Of a stretch of DNA of 64,000 bases, positions 43,781 to 52,311 are shown piece after piece. The position numbers were made by a program, and so were the translations under genes. Source of the DNA: an uncultured Verrucomicrobia subdivision 3 bacterium (lineage in GTDB: Bacteria > Verrucomicrobiota > Verrucomicrobiia > Limisphaerales > UBA11358); assembly GCA_903917705.1 (NCBI GenBank), contig CAIXBQ010000131.1, forward strand, positions 22,124 to 86,123, given 5' to 3'. The notes beneath the pieces were generated by a model. That model saw only the letters and a program-made list of their open reading frames with translations. It ran no database searches and was not told where the DNA came from. Numbering within the stretch: position 1 is the first letter of the stretch; each line of letters opens with the position of its first letter.

Positions 43781-45328
43781 TCAATGCCGGAAATGCCGCG
43801 CGCCGGTGAACGCCATCGCCATCCCGCGCGCATCCGCCGCCGCGATGACCTCCGCGTCCTTCACCGAACCGCCTGGCTGGATTGCCGCCGTCGCCCCCGC
43901 GTCCGCCGCCGCGATGAGCCCGTCGGGGAACGGGAAGAACGCATCGCTGCACACCACGCTGCCAGCGAGCGGTAGCTTGGCCTCGCCCGCCTTCCATATC
44001 GCGATGCGGCTGGCATCCACGCGGCTCATCTGGCCCGCGCCCGTGCCGAGGGTGCGGCCTTCGCCGACGTATAGAATCGCGTTTGATTTCAGGTGTTTTA
44101 CCACGCGCCAGCCGAATAGCATGGCCTGCAGCTCGGCTGCCGTCGGCTGCCGCTTCGTGACGATTTTCAAGTCCGCCGCCGCCGTGGTCTTCAAATCGCG
44201 TTGCTGCAGTAAAAAGGAATCCGCGCCGACGCTGCGCACGTCCCACGGCGGCGCAGAAAGCGGGCATTTCACGACTTGCAGCAGCCTCAGGTTCTTCTTC
44301 TTCTGCAGAATCTCGAGTGCCTCCGCTGAAAATGCCGGCGCGACGATGACCTCGCTGAAGATTTCCGCGATGGCCGCTGCGCACGCGCCGTCGAGCGGAT
44401 GGTTCACTGCGATGATGCCGCCGAACGGCGCCTGTTTGTCGGTGGCGAACGCTTTGTCCCACGCCTCGCGCAGGTTCGCACCCTGGCCCACGCCGCACGG
44501 ATTCGTGTGCTTGAGGATCGCCAGCGTCGGCGCGTCCTCGCGGAACTCGGCGATGAGCGCCGTCGCGGCGGTGAGGTCCAGAATGTTGTTATAGGAAAGC
44601 TCCTTGCCATGGAGCTGCTTGAAAAATTCGTGGAACTTGCCGTAGAGCGCCGCCGTCTGGTGCGGGTTCTCCCCGTAGCGCAACGGCTGCGCCAGCGGCG
44701 CGGAAATCGTCAGCACCGCCGGCAGCAAATTTTCGTCGGCGGCAAACTCTTTTTGTAAATGCGCGGCGATGGCTGCATCGTAGGCCGCTGTGCGCGCATA
44801 AACCTTTGCGCAGAGTTTGCGGCGCAGTTCCAAAGTCGTGTTGCCGGCCTCGGAAATCTGCTTCGCTACTTCCGCGTAATCAAACGGGTCAACCACCACC
44901 GTGACGCTGTCGTGGTTTTTGGCCGCGCTGCGGAGCATCGAAGGCCCGCCGATGTCAATGTTTTCAATGGCATCGTGCAGCTTCACGTCCGGCTTGGCCA
45001 CCGTCGCCTCGAACGGATACAGGTTCACGACGACGAGATCAATCGGCTTGATGGCGTACTGCTTCACCGCCGCTTCGTGCGAGGCGTTGCCGCGAATATA
45101 AAGCAATCCGCCGTGGACGAGCGGGTGCAACGTCTTCACGCGGCCGTCGAGCATTTCGGGAAAGCCGGTATGTTCGCTGATGTCCTTTACCGCCAAGCCA
45201 GCCTCGCGGAGGGTTTTGGCGGTGCCGCCAGTGGAGATCAATTCGATGCCGGCTTGGGCGAGGATCTGGGCGAAGGGAACCAGGCCGGTTTTGTCGGAAA
45301 CGGAAAGCAATGCGCGATGAATTTTCAC
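43781..45328 (-). CDS. purH: Bifunctional AICAR transformylase/IMP cyclohydrolase
   Basis: 515 residues. The N-terminal cyclohydrolase has [48 protein letters not shown] and [16 protein letters not shown]. The C-terminal transformylase has [47 protein letters not shown] and [31 protein letters not shown] and [10 protein letters not shown] close the active site. It performs the last two steps of IMP synthesis. Length and domain order are standard. It is convergent with the FHA gene, with the 21-bp array between. Confidence 0.98.
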   Translation of the reverse strand: MKIHRALLSVSDKTGLVPFAQILAQAGIELISTGGTAKTLREAGLAVKDISEHTGFPEMLDGRVKTLHPLVHGGLLYIRGNASHEAAVKQYAIKPIDLVVVNLYPFEATVAKPDVKLHDAIENIDIGGPSMLRSAAKNHDSVTVVVDPFDYAEVAKQISEAGNTTLELRRKLCAKVYARTAAYDAAIAAHLQKEFAADENLLPAVLTISAPLAQPLRYGENPHQTAALYGKFHEFFKQLHGKELSYNNILDLTAATALIAEFREDAPTLAILKHTNPCGVGQGANLREAWDKAFATDKQAPFGGIIAVNHPLDGACAAAIAEIFSEVIVAPAFSAEALEILQKKKNLRLLQVVKCPLSAPPWDVRSVGADSFLLQQRDLKTTAAADLKIVTKRQPTAAELQAMLFGWRVVKHLKSNAILYVGEGRTLGTGAGQMSRVDASRIAIWKAGEAKLPLAGSVVCSDAFFPFPDGLIAAADAGATAAIQPGGSVKDAEVIAAADARGMAMAFTGARHFRH

Positions 45329-45530
45329 GCGCGATAAAATCCACGAAAGCAGTCGTCACTGCAACCGGCAAATTGAAATCATGACGTAAACTTCATCGCG
45401 GCTCCAACGGTTCCACGGCATCGCTTCAACGTAAATGACTGTTGCCAGACCGTTTGTCCAGGGCTCGGGTCGGCGGCCTGTGAATTTCGGCCGCTGCTCT
45501 TGGGGCTGATAGAATAAGGAATTGAAGAAA

Positions 45531-46862
45531 TTAATTCGCGGGGGCGAGGTCGGCGCCAATGGCGCGTTCCAGCCGGGCACGGGCGGTCACGTAGTCGTGC
45601 TGCGCTTGAATTTGAGTGGTGCGCGCCTGAGTGAGCGAGGTCTGGGCGTCCAGCACGTCAAGCTGCGTTCCGCTGCCGGCGTCGGCGCGGGCCTTCGCCT
45701 CGCGGAGTGCTTCGTCGGCCTGCTCCTGCACTTTTGTTTGCGAATCCAAGGTCTCCCGCGCTTCAATGAAGTTGGAATAGGTCGTCCGCACCGCCAGTTC
45801 GATCTGCCGCGACTGGTCGGCGAGGTCGGTTTTGGATTTTTCGTAAAGCGCCTTGGCCTGCGTCACCTTGCCGGCGGTGAGCGCCCCGTCAAAAATATTC
45901 CAGCTCACCTGCGCGCCGGCGTTCCAGCCGTCGAGCTTGTCGCCGAGGTCGGTGCTGAAGGAGGAGTTGAGCCAGTTGTAGCCGGCGAAAACTTGCACCG
46001 TCGGCTGGTAGCCGGACTTGGCGCTGATGATGTTCAGTTTCTGCAGCTCGATGGTTTTGCGCGCGGTCGTTAGTTCTGTGCGGCGGGTCAGCGCCTGCTG
46101 GATGGCGTCCGGCAGATTCACCTCATACGGCGCGGTGGCGAGGGTGTCGGTGAGGTTCAGCGGCACGTCCTCCCAGATGTCGCGCGGCAGATCGTAGCCG
46201 AGCAGGTTCGCGAGGTTGTTCTTGGCGATGCGATACTGATTTTTGGCACGGATGAGGTTCGGGCGCTCGTTGGCGACGGAAACCTCGGCGCGCAGGACGT
46301 TGAAATGGGGCACGGTGCCGGCGTCATAGCGGCGCTGCTGGTCGTCCAATTCCTTCTGCAGCAGATTCACCGATGCCTCATGAACGGTGATCTGCTGCGC
46401 GGCGAGCAGCACGTCGTAATATGACAGGCGCACACCCAGCAGCGTGTCGGCCACGGCGGTCTGGTAGATGGCCACCGCCTGCTGTTTTGTGGCGTCAGCG
46501 GCGCGGATGGCGGCGACCATTTTGCCGCCCATGTAAATGGATTGCACAATCTGGACGCCGGCGTTCCAGTCCTGGTGCGGCGAGGCAAAGGGCGAACCCT
46601 TGACCAGGGTGATCTCTTCGTCCACATACCGGCCGCTCGCGGTCACCTGCGGCAGCGCCACCGCGCGAGTCTGCACCACGATGCCATGCGCGGCCTCCAG
46701 GTCGTTCTTGGCTTTGAGGATCGAGGCGTTCTGCGCCAGCGTGGTGTTGAGCGCGTCGGCCAGCGACAGCGGGCGCGAGAGCCAGGCGGGCGTATTGGTG
46801 GGGGCGGCCACGGCCGCAACTGCGAAACCGAAGAACAGCGAGAGCAGCGTCAGTTTTTTCAT
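45531..46862 (-). CDS. TolC-family outer-membrane efflux protein
   Basis: 443 residues with a signal peptide (LTLLSLFFGFAVAAVAA). It has the two-repeat TolC layout: SLADALNTTLAQNASILKAK and LEAAHGIVVQTRAVALPQV in the first half, and TRRTELTTARKTIELQKLNI and SGYQPTVQVFAGYNW in the second. Long helices follow (EARETLDSQTKVQEQADEAL). It would form the trimeric outer-membrane duct. It is divergent from the HlyD gene, with a 95-bp shared promoter region, suggesting co-regulation and a tripartite pump. Confidence 0.93.
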   Translation of the reverse strand: MKKLTLLSLFFGFAVAAVAAPTNTPAWLSRPLSLADALNTTLAQNASILKAKNDLEAAHGIVVQTRAVALPQVTASGRYVDEEITLVKGSPFASPHQDWNAGVQIVQSIYMGGKMVAAIRAADATKQQAVAIYQTAVADTLLGVRLSYYDVLLAAQQITVHEASVNLLQKELDDQQRRYDAGTVPHFNVLRAEVSVANERPNLIRAKNQYRIAKNNLANLLGYDLPRDIWEDVPLNLTDTLATAPYEVNLPDAIQQALTRRTELTTARKTIELQKLNIISAKSGYQPTVQVFAGYNWLNSSFSTDLGDKLDGWNAGAQVSWNIFDGALTAGKVTQAKALYEKSKTDLADQSRQIELAVRTTYSNFIEARETLDSQTKVQEQADEALREAKARADAGSGTQLDVLDAQTSLTQARTTQIQAQHDYVTARARLERAIGADLAPAN

Positions 46863-46876
46863 AGCAACGCGGGCAT

Positions 46877-46892
46877 CCTACCATTCGGTAGG
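46877..46892. promoter_or_regulatory. Palindrome in the shared efflux promoter region
   Basis: CCTACC (46877-46882), ATTC, GGTAGG (46887-46892): perfect 6-bp arms in the 95 bp between the divergent TolC and HlyD genes, 15 bp before the TolC start. It could be an operator; no regulator gene is adjacent. Confidence 0.3.
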
Positions 46893-46957
46893 TTGAAAGT
46901 CGAACAATCGTTTCGCTCGTATATTTCCGCCGCCGTGGTAGCCTTCGGCACGTTCGC

Positions 46958-47914
46958 ATGAAAATCTCTTTGAGCGTCAGCTTCGCTGTGTTTGCCGCCC
47001 TGATGCTGGCCGGCTGCGGCGAAAAAAGCACCGGCAGCTTTCAGGGCTATATCGAGGGCGAATACGTTTATATCGCTTCCCCGCTTGGCGGCGCGCTCAC
47101 AAATCTGACCGTGGCGCGTGGCGACACCGTCAAGGCCGGGCAACCGCTGTTTGAACTGGAGCGGCAGGCCGAGGCTGCCGCGCTGGTGCAGGCGGAAAAA
47201 AATCTCGCGCAGGCGCAGGCGCAACTGGACGATTTGGCCAAAGGCCGGCGCCCGACAGAAATTGCGTCACTCGAAGCTCAGCTGGCGCGGGCGCAGGCGG
47301 ATTTGAAATTGTCCGCCGCCCAGCTCGCCCGGCGGGAAAAGCTTGATTCCGCCGCCGTGGTTTCCAGGGAGGAACTGGATCAGGCCCGCGCGCAGAACGC
47401 CGTCGGTCAGTCGCAGGTCAACCAACTCGCCGCGGATCTGGCGACCGCGAACCTCGGCGGCCGCGCTGACGCCATCCGCGCCGCTCGGGCAGCCGTCGAA
47501 TCGCAGCGCGCCGCTTGCGACAAGGCCAGATGGTCGCTGGATCAGAAACAGCAGTTCGCGCCGACGGACGCGGCGGTTCACGATACGCTTTATCGCTCCG
47601 GAGAATTTGTGGCGGCAGGCAATCCCGTGGTGGTACTGCTGCCGCCGGCGAATTTGAAGGTGCGGTTTTTCGTGCCGCAGGAAAAGTTGCCGTCGGTGAA
47701 AATTGGTGAAACCATCTCTGTGAAAGCCGACGGCGCCGCCCGGGCGGTGGGTGCCACGGTGAATTATATTTCCACGCGGGCCGAATACACGCCGCCGGTG
47801 ATCTATAGCCGCGAGACTCGCGCGGAACTGGTGTTCATGATCGAGGCTAAATTCTCCGCGGCGGATGCGGCGGAAGTGCGGCCGGGCCAGCCGGTGGATG
47901 TGCAACTGCCGTGA
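46958..47914 (+). CDS. HlyD/MFP-family membrane fusion lipoprotein
   Basis: 318 residues. Signal with a lipobox (FAALMLAGC, Cys20). It has an initial lipoyl half-motif (GYIEGEYVYIASPLGGALTN), a long helical hairpin (residues about 60-180, rich in EKNLAQAQAQLDD-type heptads) and a second beta half (VRFFVPQEKLPSVKIGETIS). It resembles the YbhG/YhiI adaptors that bridge an ABC-2 exporter to TolC. It is 3 bp before the ATPase gene; the permease overlaps the ATPase by 4 bp. Confidence 0.92.
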   Translation: MKISLSVSFAVFAALMLAGCGEKSTGSFQGYIEGEYVYIASPLGGALTNLTVARGDTVKAGQPLFELERQAEAAALVQAEKNLAQAQAQLDDLAKGRRPTEIASLEAQLARAQADLKLSAAQLARREKLDSAAVVSREELDQARAQNAVGQSQVNQLAADLATANLGGRADAIRAARAAVESQRAACDKARWSLDQKQQFAPTDAAVHDTLYRSGEFVAAGNPVVVLLPPANLKVRFFVPQEKLPSVKIGETISVKADGAARAVGATVNYISTRAEYTPPVIYSRETRAELVFMIEAKFSAADAAEVRPGQPVDVQLP

Positions 47915-47917
47915 TTT

Positions 47918-48844
47918 ATGGGCGCTAGTGAATTCGCCATCGACGTTCACGGTGTCACGAAAACATTCGGCGCGCGCACGGTTGTAAACGACATCGCCAT
48001 GCAGGTGCGGCCGGGCGAGATTTACGGCTTCCTCGGCCCGAACGGCAGCGGCAAGACGACCTTTCTCCGGATGCTCTGCGGTTTGCTGAAGCCCGACGCC
48101 GGCAGCGGCCATTGCCTCGGCTTGGACTTCCGCCGCGAATCCGCTGAGATCAAAAAGCGTGTCGGCTACATGACTCAGAAATTTTCCTTCTACGAAGACC
48201 TGACCATCGAGGAAAACCTGGATTTCATCGCGCGGCTCTATGAGGTGCCGCAGCGCCGGGCGGCTGTGGACAAAAGTTTGGAGCGCCTCGGAATGACCGG
48301 GCGGCGCACCCAGCTGGCGGGTACGCTTTCCGGCGGCTGGAAACAGCGGCTCGCGCTTTCAGCGTGCTTGATTCACGAGCCGCAATTGCTGTTGCTCGAC
48401 GAGCCGACGGCGGGTGTGGACCCGAAGGCGCGGCGCGATTTTTGGGAGGAGATTCATTCGCTCGCGGCGGGCGGATTGACGTTTCTAATCACCACGCATT
48501 ACATGGACGAGGCTTCGCGTTGCCATCGGCTCGCCTATATCGCGTACGGCAATTTGCTGGTGAGTGGCACGGTGGCGGAGGTCGTGAAAGCCGGCGGTCT
48601 AACAACTTGGGAAGTCACCGGCGATAATCTTCCGGCGCTGGCCGGAAAATTGCGCGGCCGGTCCGGCGTGGAACAGGTGGTGGCGTTCGGCGCCACGCTC
48701 CACGTCAGCGGCCGCGACGCGGAAAAATTGTGTGCCGCCGTCAAGCCGTTCATGACTGGGGCACAGTGTTGGGTGAAAATTGAATCAGGACTGGAAGACG
48801 TGTTCATCAGCCTGATGGAAACTGCAAAGGACAATTTTTCATGA
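47918..48844 (+). CDS. ABC transporter ATP-binding protein (ABC-2 exporter)
   Basis: 308 residues. Walker A GPNGSGKTT near residue 41, Q-loop YMTQKFSFYEDLTIEEN, signature LSGGWKQRLALSACLIHEP, Walker B LLLLDEPTAGVDPKARRDFW, and the His switch FLITTHYMDEASRC. The signature LSGG is followed by W. The C-terminal about 80 residues form the regulatory extension typical of YhiH/YbhF-like exporters. It couples ATP hydrolysis to the permease encoded next (4-bp overlap, ATGA). The substrate is unknown; the HlyD and TolC genes next to it suggest export across both membranes. Confidence 0.95.
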   Translation: MGASEFAIDVHGVTKTFGARTVVNDIAMQVRPGEIYGFLGPNGSGKTTFLRMLCGLLKPDAGSGHCLGLDFRRESAEIKKRVGYMTQKFSFYEDLTIEENLDFIARLYEVPQRRAAVDKSLERLGMTGRRTQLAGTLSGGWKQRLALSACLIHEPQLLLLDEPTAGVDPKARRDFWEEIHSLAAGGLTFLITTHYMDEASRCHRLAYIAYGNLLVSGTVAEVVKAGGLTTWEVTGDNLPALAGKLRGRSGVEQVVAFGATLHVSGRDAEKLCAAVKPFMTGAQCWVKIESGLEDVFISLMETAKDNFS

Positions 48845-49980
48845 GCCAATACGCATTCAACTGGCGGCGGTTCTGGGCGGTCGTGTTTAAGGAGTTCATC
48901 CAGATGCGGCGCGATCGGCTGACTTTTGGCATGATGGTTGGCATCCCGATGGTGCAGCTCATCCTGTTCGGTTACGCTATAAACTCGAATCCGAAGCATC
49001 TGCCCACGGCAATTTATGCGGCGGATAACAGCCCTTTTTCGCGCACCGTCATCTGGGCATTGCGCAACAGCAGTTACTTCGACCTTAGGCGCGAGGCGCA
49101 CAGCGCGGCAGAAATTCAGAACTGGCTCGCCGAAGGCAAGGTTCAATTTGCCGTGACCGTGCCGGTGGATTTTGCGCGGAAACTGCTGCGCGGGGAGCAG
49201 CCGGATTTGCTTCTCGAAGCCGACGCTACGGATCCGTCGGCCGTCGGTTTTGCGCAGGCGGCCGTGAACCAGCTTGCTACCACCGTCATCAACCGCGACC
49301 TCACCGGGCCGCTGGCGCGCTTGCGCGCCTCCGCGCCGCCCTTCAACCTTGTTACGCACCAGCATTACAACCCTGAAAGCATCAGCCAATACAACATCGT
49401 CCCCGGGCTCATCGGTGTGATGTTGACGATGACCATGATCATCATCACCGGCCTTGCCATCACGCGTGAACGCGAACGCGGTACGATGGAAAACCTGCTC
49501 TCCACGCCGGTACATCCCGGCGAGGTCATTCTCGGCAAAATCATGCCCTACATCATGGTTGGCTATGTGCAGATGACGCTGGTGCTTATCGCGGCGAAAT
49601 TTTTGTTCAACGTGCCATTCATCGGCAGCGTGCCGTTGTTGGTGGCGCTGACGTTTCTGTTCATCGTGGCAAATCTCGCGGTGGGTATCACGTTCTCGAC
49701 CATCGCCAGGAACCAGTTGCAGGCGGTCCAGATGGCGTTTTTCTTTTTTCTGCCGTCGTTGCTGCTCTCCGGCTACATGTTTCCATTTCGCGGGATGCCC
49801 GGCTGGGCGCAGGGTATCGGCGAATGTCTGCCGCTCACGCATTTTCTGCGCGTTGTGCGCGGTGTTTTGCTCAAGGGAAATGGCTTAGCCGAATGTGCGC
49901 CGGATCTGTGGCCTATTGCTTTGTTTGTGGCTGTGATGCTGGCCATTGGCATCAAGCGCTACCGGCAGACGCTGGATTGA
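48841..49980 (+). CDS. ABC-2 type permease (YbhS/YhhJ-like)
   Basis: 379 residues. An N-terminal helix (residues 25-45) is followed by a periplasmic loop of about 150 residues, then five C-terminal helices. The motif ITRERERGTMENLLSTPVHPGEVILGKIMPY is characteristic of the ABC-2 permease family; FFFLPSLLLSGYMFPFRGMP is the typical later helix. It forms the membrane channel with the ATPase upstream. A single permease gene implies a homodimer. Confidence 0.93.
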   Translation: MSQYAFNWRRFWAVVFKEFIQMRRDRLTFGMMVGIPMVQLILFGYAINSNPKHLPTAIYAADNSPFSRTVIWALRNSSYFDLRREAHSAAEIQNWLAEGKVQFAVTVPVDFARKLLRGEQPDLLLEADATDPSAVGFAQAAVNQLATTVINRDLTGPLARLRASAPPFNLVTHQHYNPESISQYNIVPGLIGVMLTMTMIIITGLAITRERERGTMENLLSTPVHPGEVILGKIMPYIMVGYVQMTLVLIAAKFLFNVPFIGSVPLLVALTFLFIVANLAVGITFSTIARNQLQAVQMAFFFFLPSLLLSGYMFPFRGMPGWAQGIGECLPLTHFLRVVRGVLLKGNGLAECAPDLWPIALFVAVMLAIGIKRYRQTLD

Positions 49981-50134
49981 AATGTCGCGTGATGGGTTGT
50001 CCGGGGCCATGGCGTTTCACTTGTGCCTGACTGTGGCCAAACAAACTTAGGATTGACAATCTGGTGGTAGTCGTTCCGCTGGCGGCCGCGCCGCGCTTGC
50101 AAATTTGGGTGGTTTGGTTATTCCTTGTTCCAAG

Positions 50135-51703
50135 ATGTTTCGACCCTGTGGCCTGCTGCTCATTATTGGAAGTTTGCTGACCGCTTCGGTTGGTTCCGGT
50201 GCCGAGTCCGCCGAAGTTAACCTCGATTACGTCGCGCAACGTGCGCTTGACCGCGCCAGACTCCCGTTCCACTCGCCTCGTGCCGACCTGCCAAAAGTGT
50301 TGCGTCAGGACAACCTCGACTACGACAAGTACCGTGAAATCCGTTTTCGCCGAGAACGCGCGCTGTGGTCGGGGGACAGCCTGCCGTTCCGTGTGGAGTT
50401 TTTTCATCCCGGCTATCTTTATCAGGAGCCTGTGCATGTGAATGAATTTACGCTCACCCACACGCAGCCCATCCGCTTTGTGCAGGATTTCTTTGATTAC
50501 GGCAAGCTGGACATTGCCAGCCAGATTCCAGCGAAGACGGGTTACGCGGGCTTTCGTGTGCTATATCCCTTGAACCAGCCGGGTAAATTGGACGAACTCG
50601 GCGCGTTTCTCGGTGCGAGCTATTTCCGGCTGCTCGGTAAAAACCTGCGGTATGGCGAATCCGCCCGCGGTCTCGCGCTCGATTCCGGCGAAGGCGATCG
50701 GCCGGAGGAATTCCCCATTTTCACCGACTGGTGGCTCGGCAAGCCTGGCAGCGGCGACAACGAGCTTCGGCTTTACGCGATTCTTGATAGCGTGAGCTGC
50801 GCGGGCGCGTATGAATTCTTCATCCGTCCCGGTGAAACCACGACCGCTCAAATCAAGGCCGTTCTTTATTTCCGCGAACCGGCAAAGGTCGTCGCCGTGG
50901 ATAAAAGCCGGAAAGCCGTCAAGACCATCGGTCTGGCGCCGCTTACAAGCATGTTCTGGTTTGGCAAGGACACCGAAAGGAAATTTGACGACTATCGCAC
51001 GGAAGTCCACGACAGCGATGGCCTGCTCGTCCACATGGGCAACGGTGAAACTTTCTGGCGGCCGCTCGACAACCCCCCCGGCACCCGCCACCAGGTTTTT
51101 TCCGCGCCCAACATCCGTGGTTTCGGCTTGCTGCAGCGCGAGCGGAATTTTGCCGCATATCAGGACATGTTTAACGTCTATCATCAGGTGCCGAGTGTTT
51201 GGGTGGAGCCGGACGGCAGCTGGGGCGATGGCGATTTGCACCTTGTCGAGTTGAGCACCAGCTATGAGGGTCTCGACAATATCGTTGCGTTCTGGGACCC
51301 GAAGACAAAACCCGCGCCGCTGCAGCCGTTCCGCTACGGTTACACGCTGCATTGGGAAGGCGGCGACGCCGATTTGAGGCGTTCGGAAAACCGGGTCGTA
51401 TCCACGCGCATCGGGCCGGACGCGCAGTTTGCCGGCGCGCGGCAGTTTGTGATAGATTTTGACGGCCCGCAGCTCGATGCGATTTTAGAAAACAAGCCCC
51501 CGGTGGCTGTTGCCAATTGCAGCGGAGGTGCCCGCATTGTGGACACGCTGGTGGTGCGCAATTCGTTCGCTGGTACCTGGCGCGTGATTCTGAAAATGCT
51601 GCCGGCGGCCGGCGGCCGGGCGGCGGTGGATTTGCGCTGTTCATTGCAGTCGGGCACCAATGTCGTCGGCGAAACCTGGACCTATCAATGGAGCCCGCCC
51701 TGA
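50135..51703 (+). CDS. opgG: Osmoregulated periplasmic glucan biosynthesis protein OpgG/MdoG
   Basis: 522 residues from the ATG at 50135, with a signal peptide (LLLIIGSLLTASVGSGAES). The upstream TTG at 50105 is rejected. The family is recognised by LDYVAQRALDRARLPFHSPR, NLDYDKYREIRFRRERALW, FGKDTERKFDDYRTEVHDSDGL-type and WEPDG segments. OpgG is a periplasmic protein needed to build or branch the glucan backbone made by OpgH. It overlaps the next ORF by 16 bp. The 154-bp region upstream has a TTGACA but no matching -10. Confidence 0.95.
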   Translation: MFRPCGLLLIIGSLLTASVGSGAESAEVNLDYVAQRALDRARLPFHSPRADLPKVLRQDNLDYDKYREIRFRRERALWSGDSLPFRVEFFHPGYLYQEPVHVNEFTLTHTQPIRFVQDFFDYGKLDIASQIPAKTGYAGFRVLYPLNQPGKLDELGAFLGASYFRLLGKNLRYGESARGLALDSGEGDRPEEFPIFTDWWLGKPGSGDNELRLYAILDSVSCAGAYEFFIRPGETTTAQIKAVLYFREPAKVVAVDKSRKAVKTIGLAPLTSMFWFGKDTERKFDDYRTEVHDSDGLLVHMGNGETFWRPLDNPPGTRHQVFSAPNIRGFGLLQRERNFAAYQDMFNVYHQVPSVWVEPDGSWGDGDLHLVELSTSYEGLDNIVAFWDPKTKPAPLQPFRYGYTLHWEGGDADLRRSENRVVSTRIGPDAQFAGARQFVIDFDGPQLDAILENKPPVAVANCSGGARIVDTLVVRNSFAGTWRVILKMLPAAGGRAAVDLRCSLQSGTNVVGETWTYQWSPP

Positions 51704-52311
51704 AAATTCTGCCTGACGTTTCCGGCGAAATCGCCGGGCGTTCGCTGGAGGAGTGGAATGCGGCGTATGTGAAGGTGGAAAATTACTTTCATGCGCTCCG
51801 CATCCGCAACAAACCGCTGCTCGGTCAGCTCGTCCTGCGCGTGCTCGAGCGCGCCCAGCGCCGCATGCCCGCCGAGCCGAAACGAAGCGCCACTGAAATC
51901 GCCGCCGAAGAAATGGATCATCTTGTCACCAGCTGGTTTGCGGAGGTGCTGCAAACCTCGCCCACCGGCACGGATCAGATGCTTTCCACGCGCGGCCGTC
52001 TCGCGCTTCTGCTCGCGGACATGCCGGGCAAATGGCAGGATCAATTTCTCCGGCCCGGCCCGTGGCCGGAGGAATTCGTCGCGGCCATGCGCGAAAGCTT
52101 TATCCAGGCCGGCCCCGATTTTCAATTGTCGAAAATGACGCCGCGGCCGCTCGATCTCGGCCCGATCACCACGCTCACTAATTTCGGCAAACTGCCTTAC
52201 GTCCGCATGGTGCTGGTGTGGGCTTTCTTTGGGCTGCTGCTCGTCGTTATTTTCTGGCTCACCCATGGCGGTTTTCAACAGGTGTTTGACTGGTTCAGGC
52301 AAAATGGCTGA
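51688..52311 (+). CDS. Unknown C-tail-anchored protein between opgG and opgH
   Basis: 207 residues from the ATG at 51688, which lies inside the end of opgG (16-bp overlap); it overlaps opgH by 8 bp. The first about 170 residues are helical and charged (SLEEWNAAYVKVENYFHALR, LVLRVLERAQRRM, IAAEEMDHLVTSWFAEVLQ). One hydrophobic helix follows at about 172-192 (MVLVWAFFGLLLVVIFWL), then a short tail. In E. coli, OpgH has an extra N-terminal cytoplasmic domain, and the OpgH here lacks it. This ORF may be a separate functional replacement; I see no sequence match. Confidence 0.8.
   Translation: MEPALKILPDVSGEIAGRSLEEWNAAYVKVENYFHALRIRNKPLLGQLVLRVLERAQRRMPAEPKRSATEIAAEEMDHLVTSWFAEVLQTSPTGTDQMLSTRGRLALLLADMPGKWQDQFLRPGPWPEEFVAAMRESFIQAGPDFQLSKMTPRPLDLGPITTLTNFGKLPYVRMVLVWAFFGLLLVVIFWLTHGGFQQVFDWFRQNG

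Noticed and set aside
48535..49842. A 435-residue open frame antisense to the ABC permease
   Set aside because: It is a shadow frame; the permease has clear family motifs and overlaps the ATPase by 4 bp.
49981..50134. Promoter for opgG at the TTGACA near 50053
   Set aside because: No acceptable -10 lies 15-19 bp downstream.
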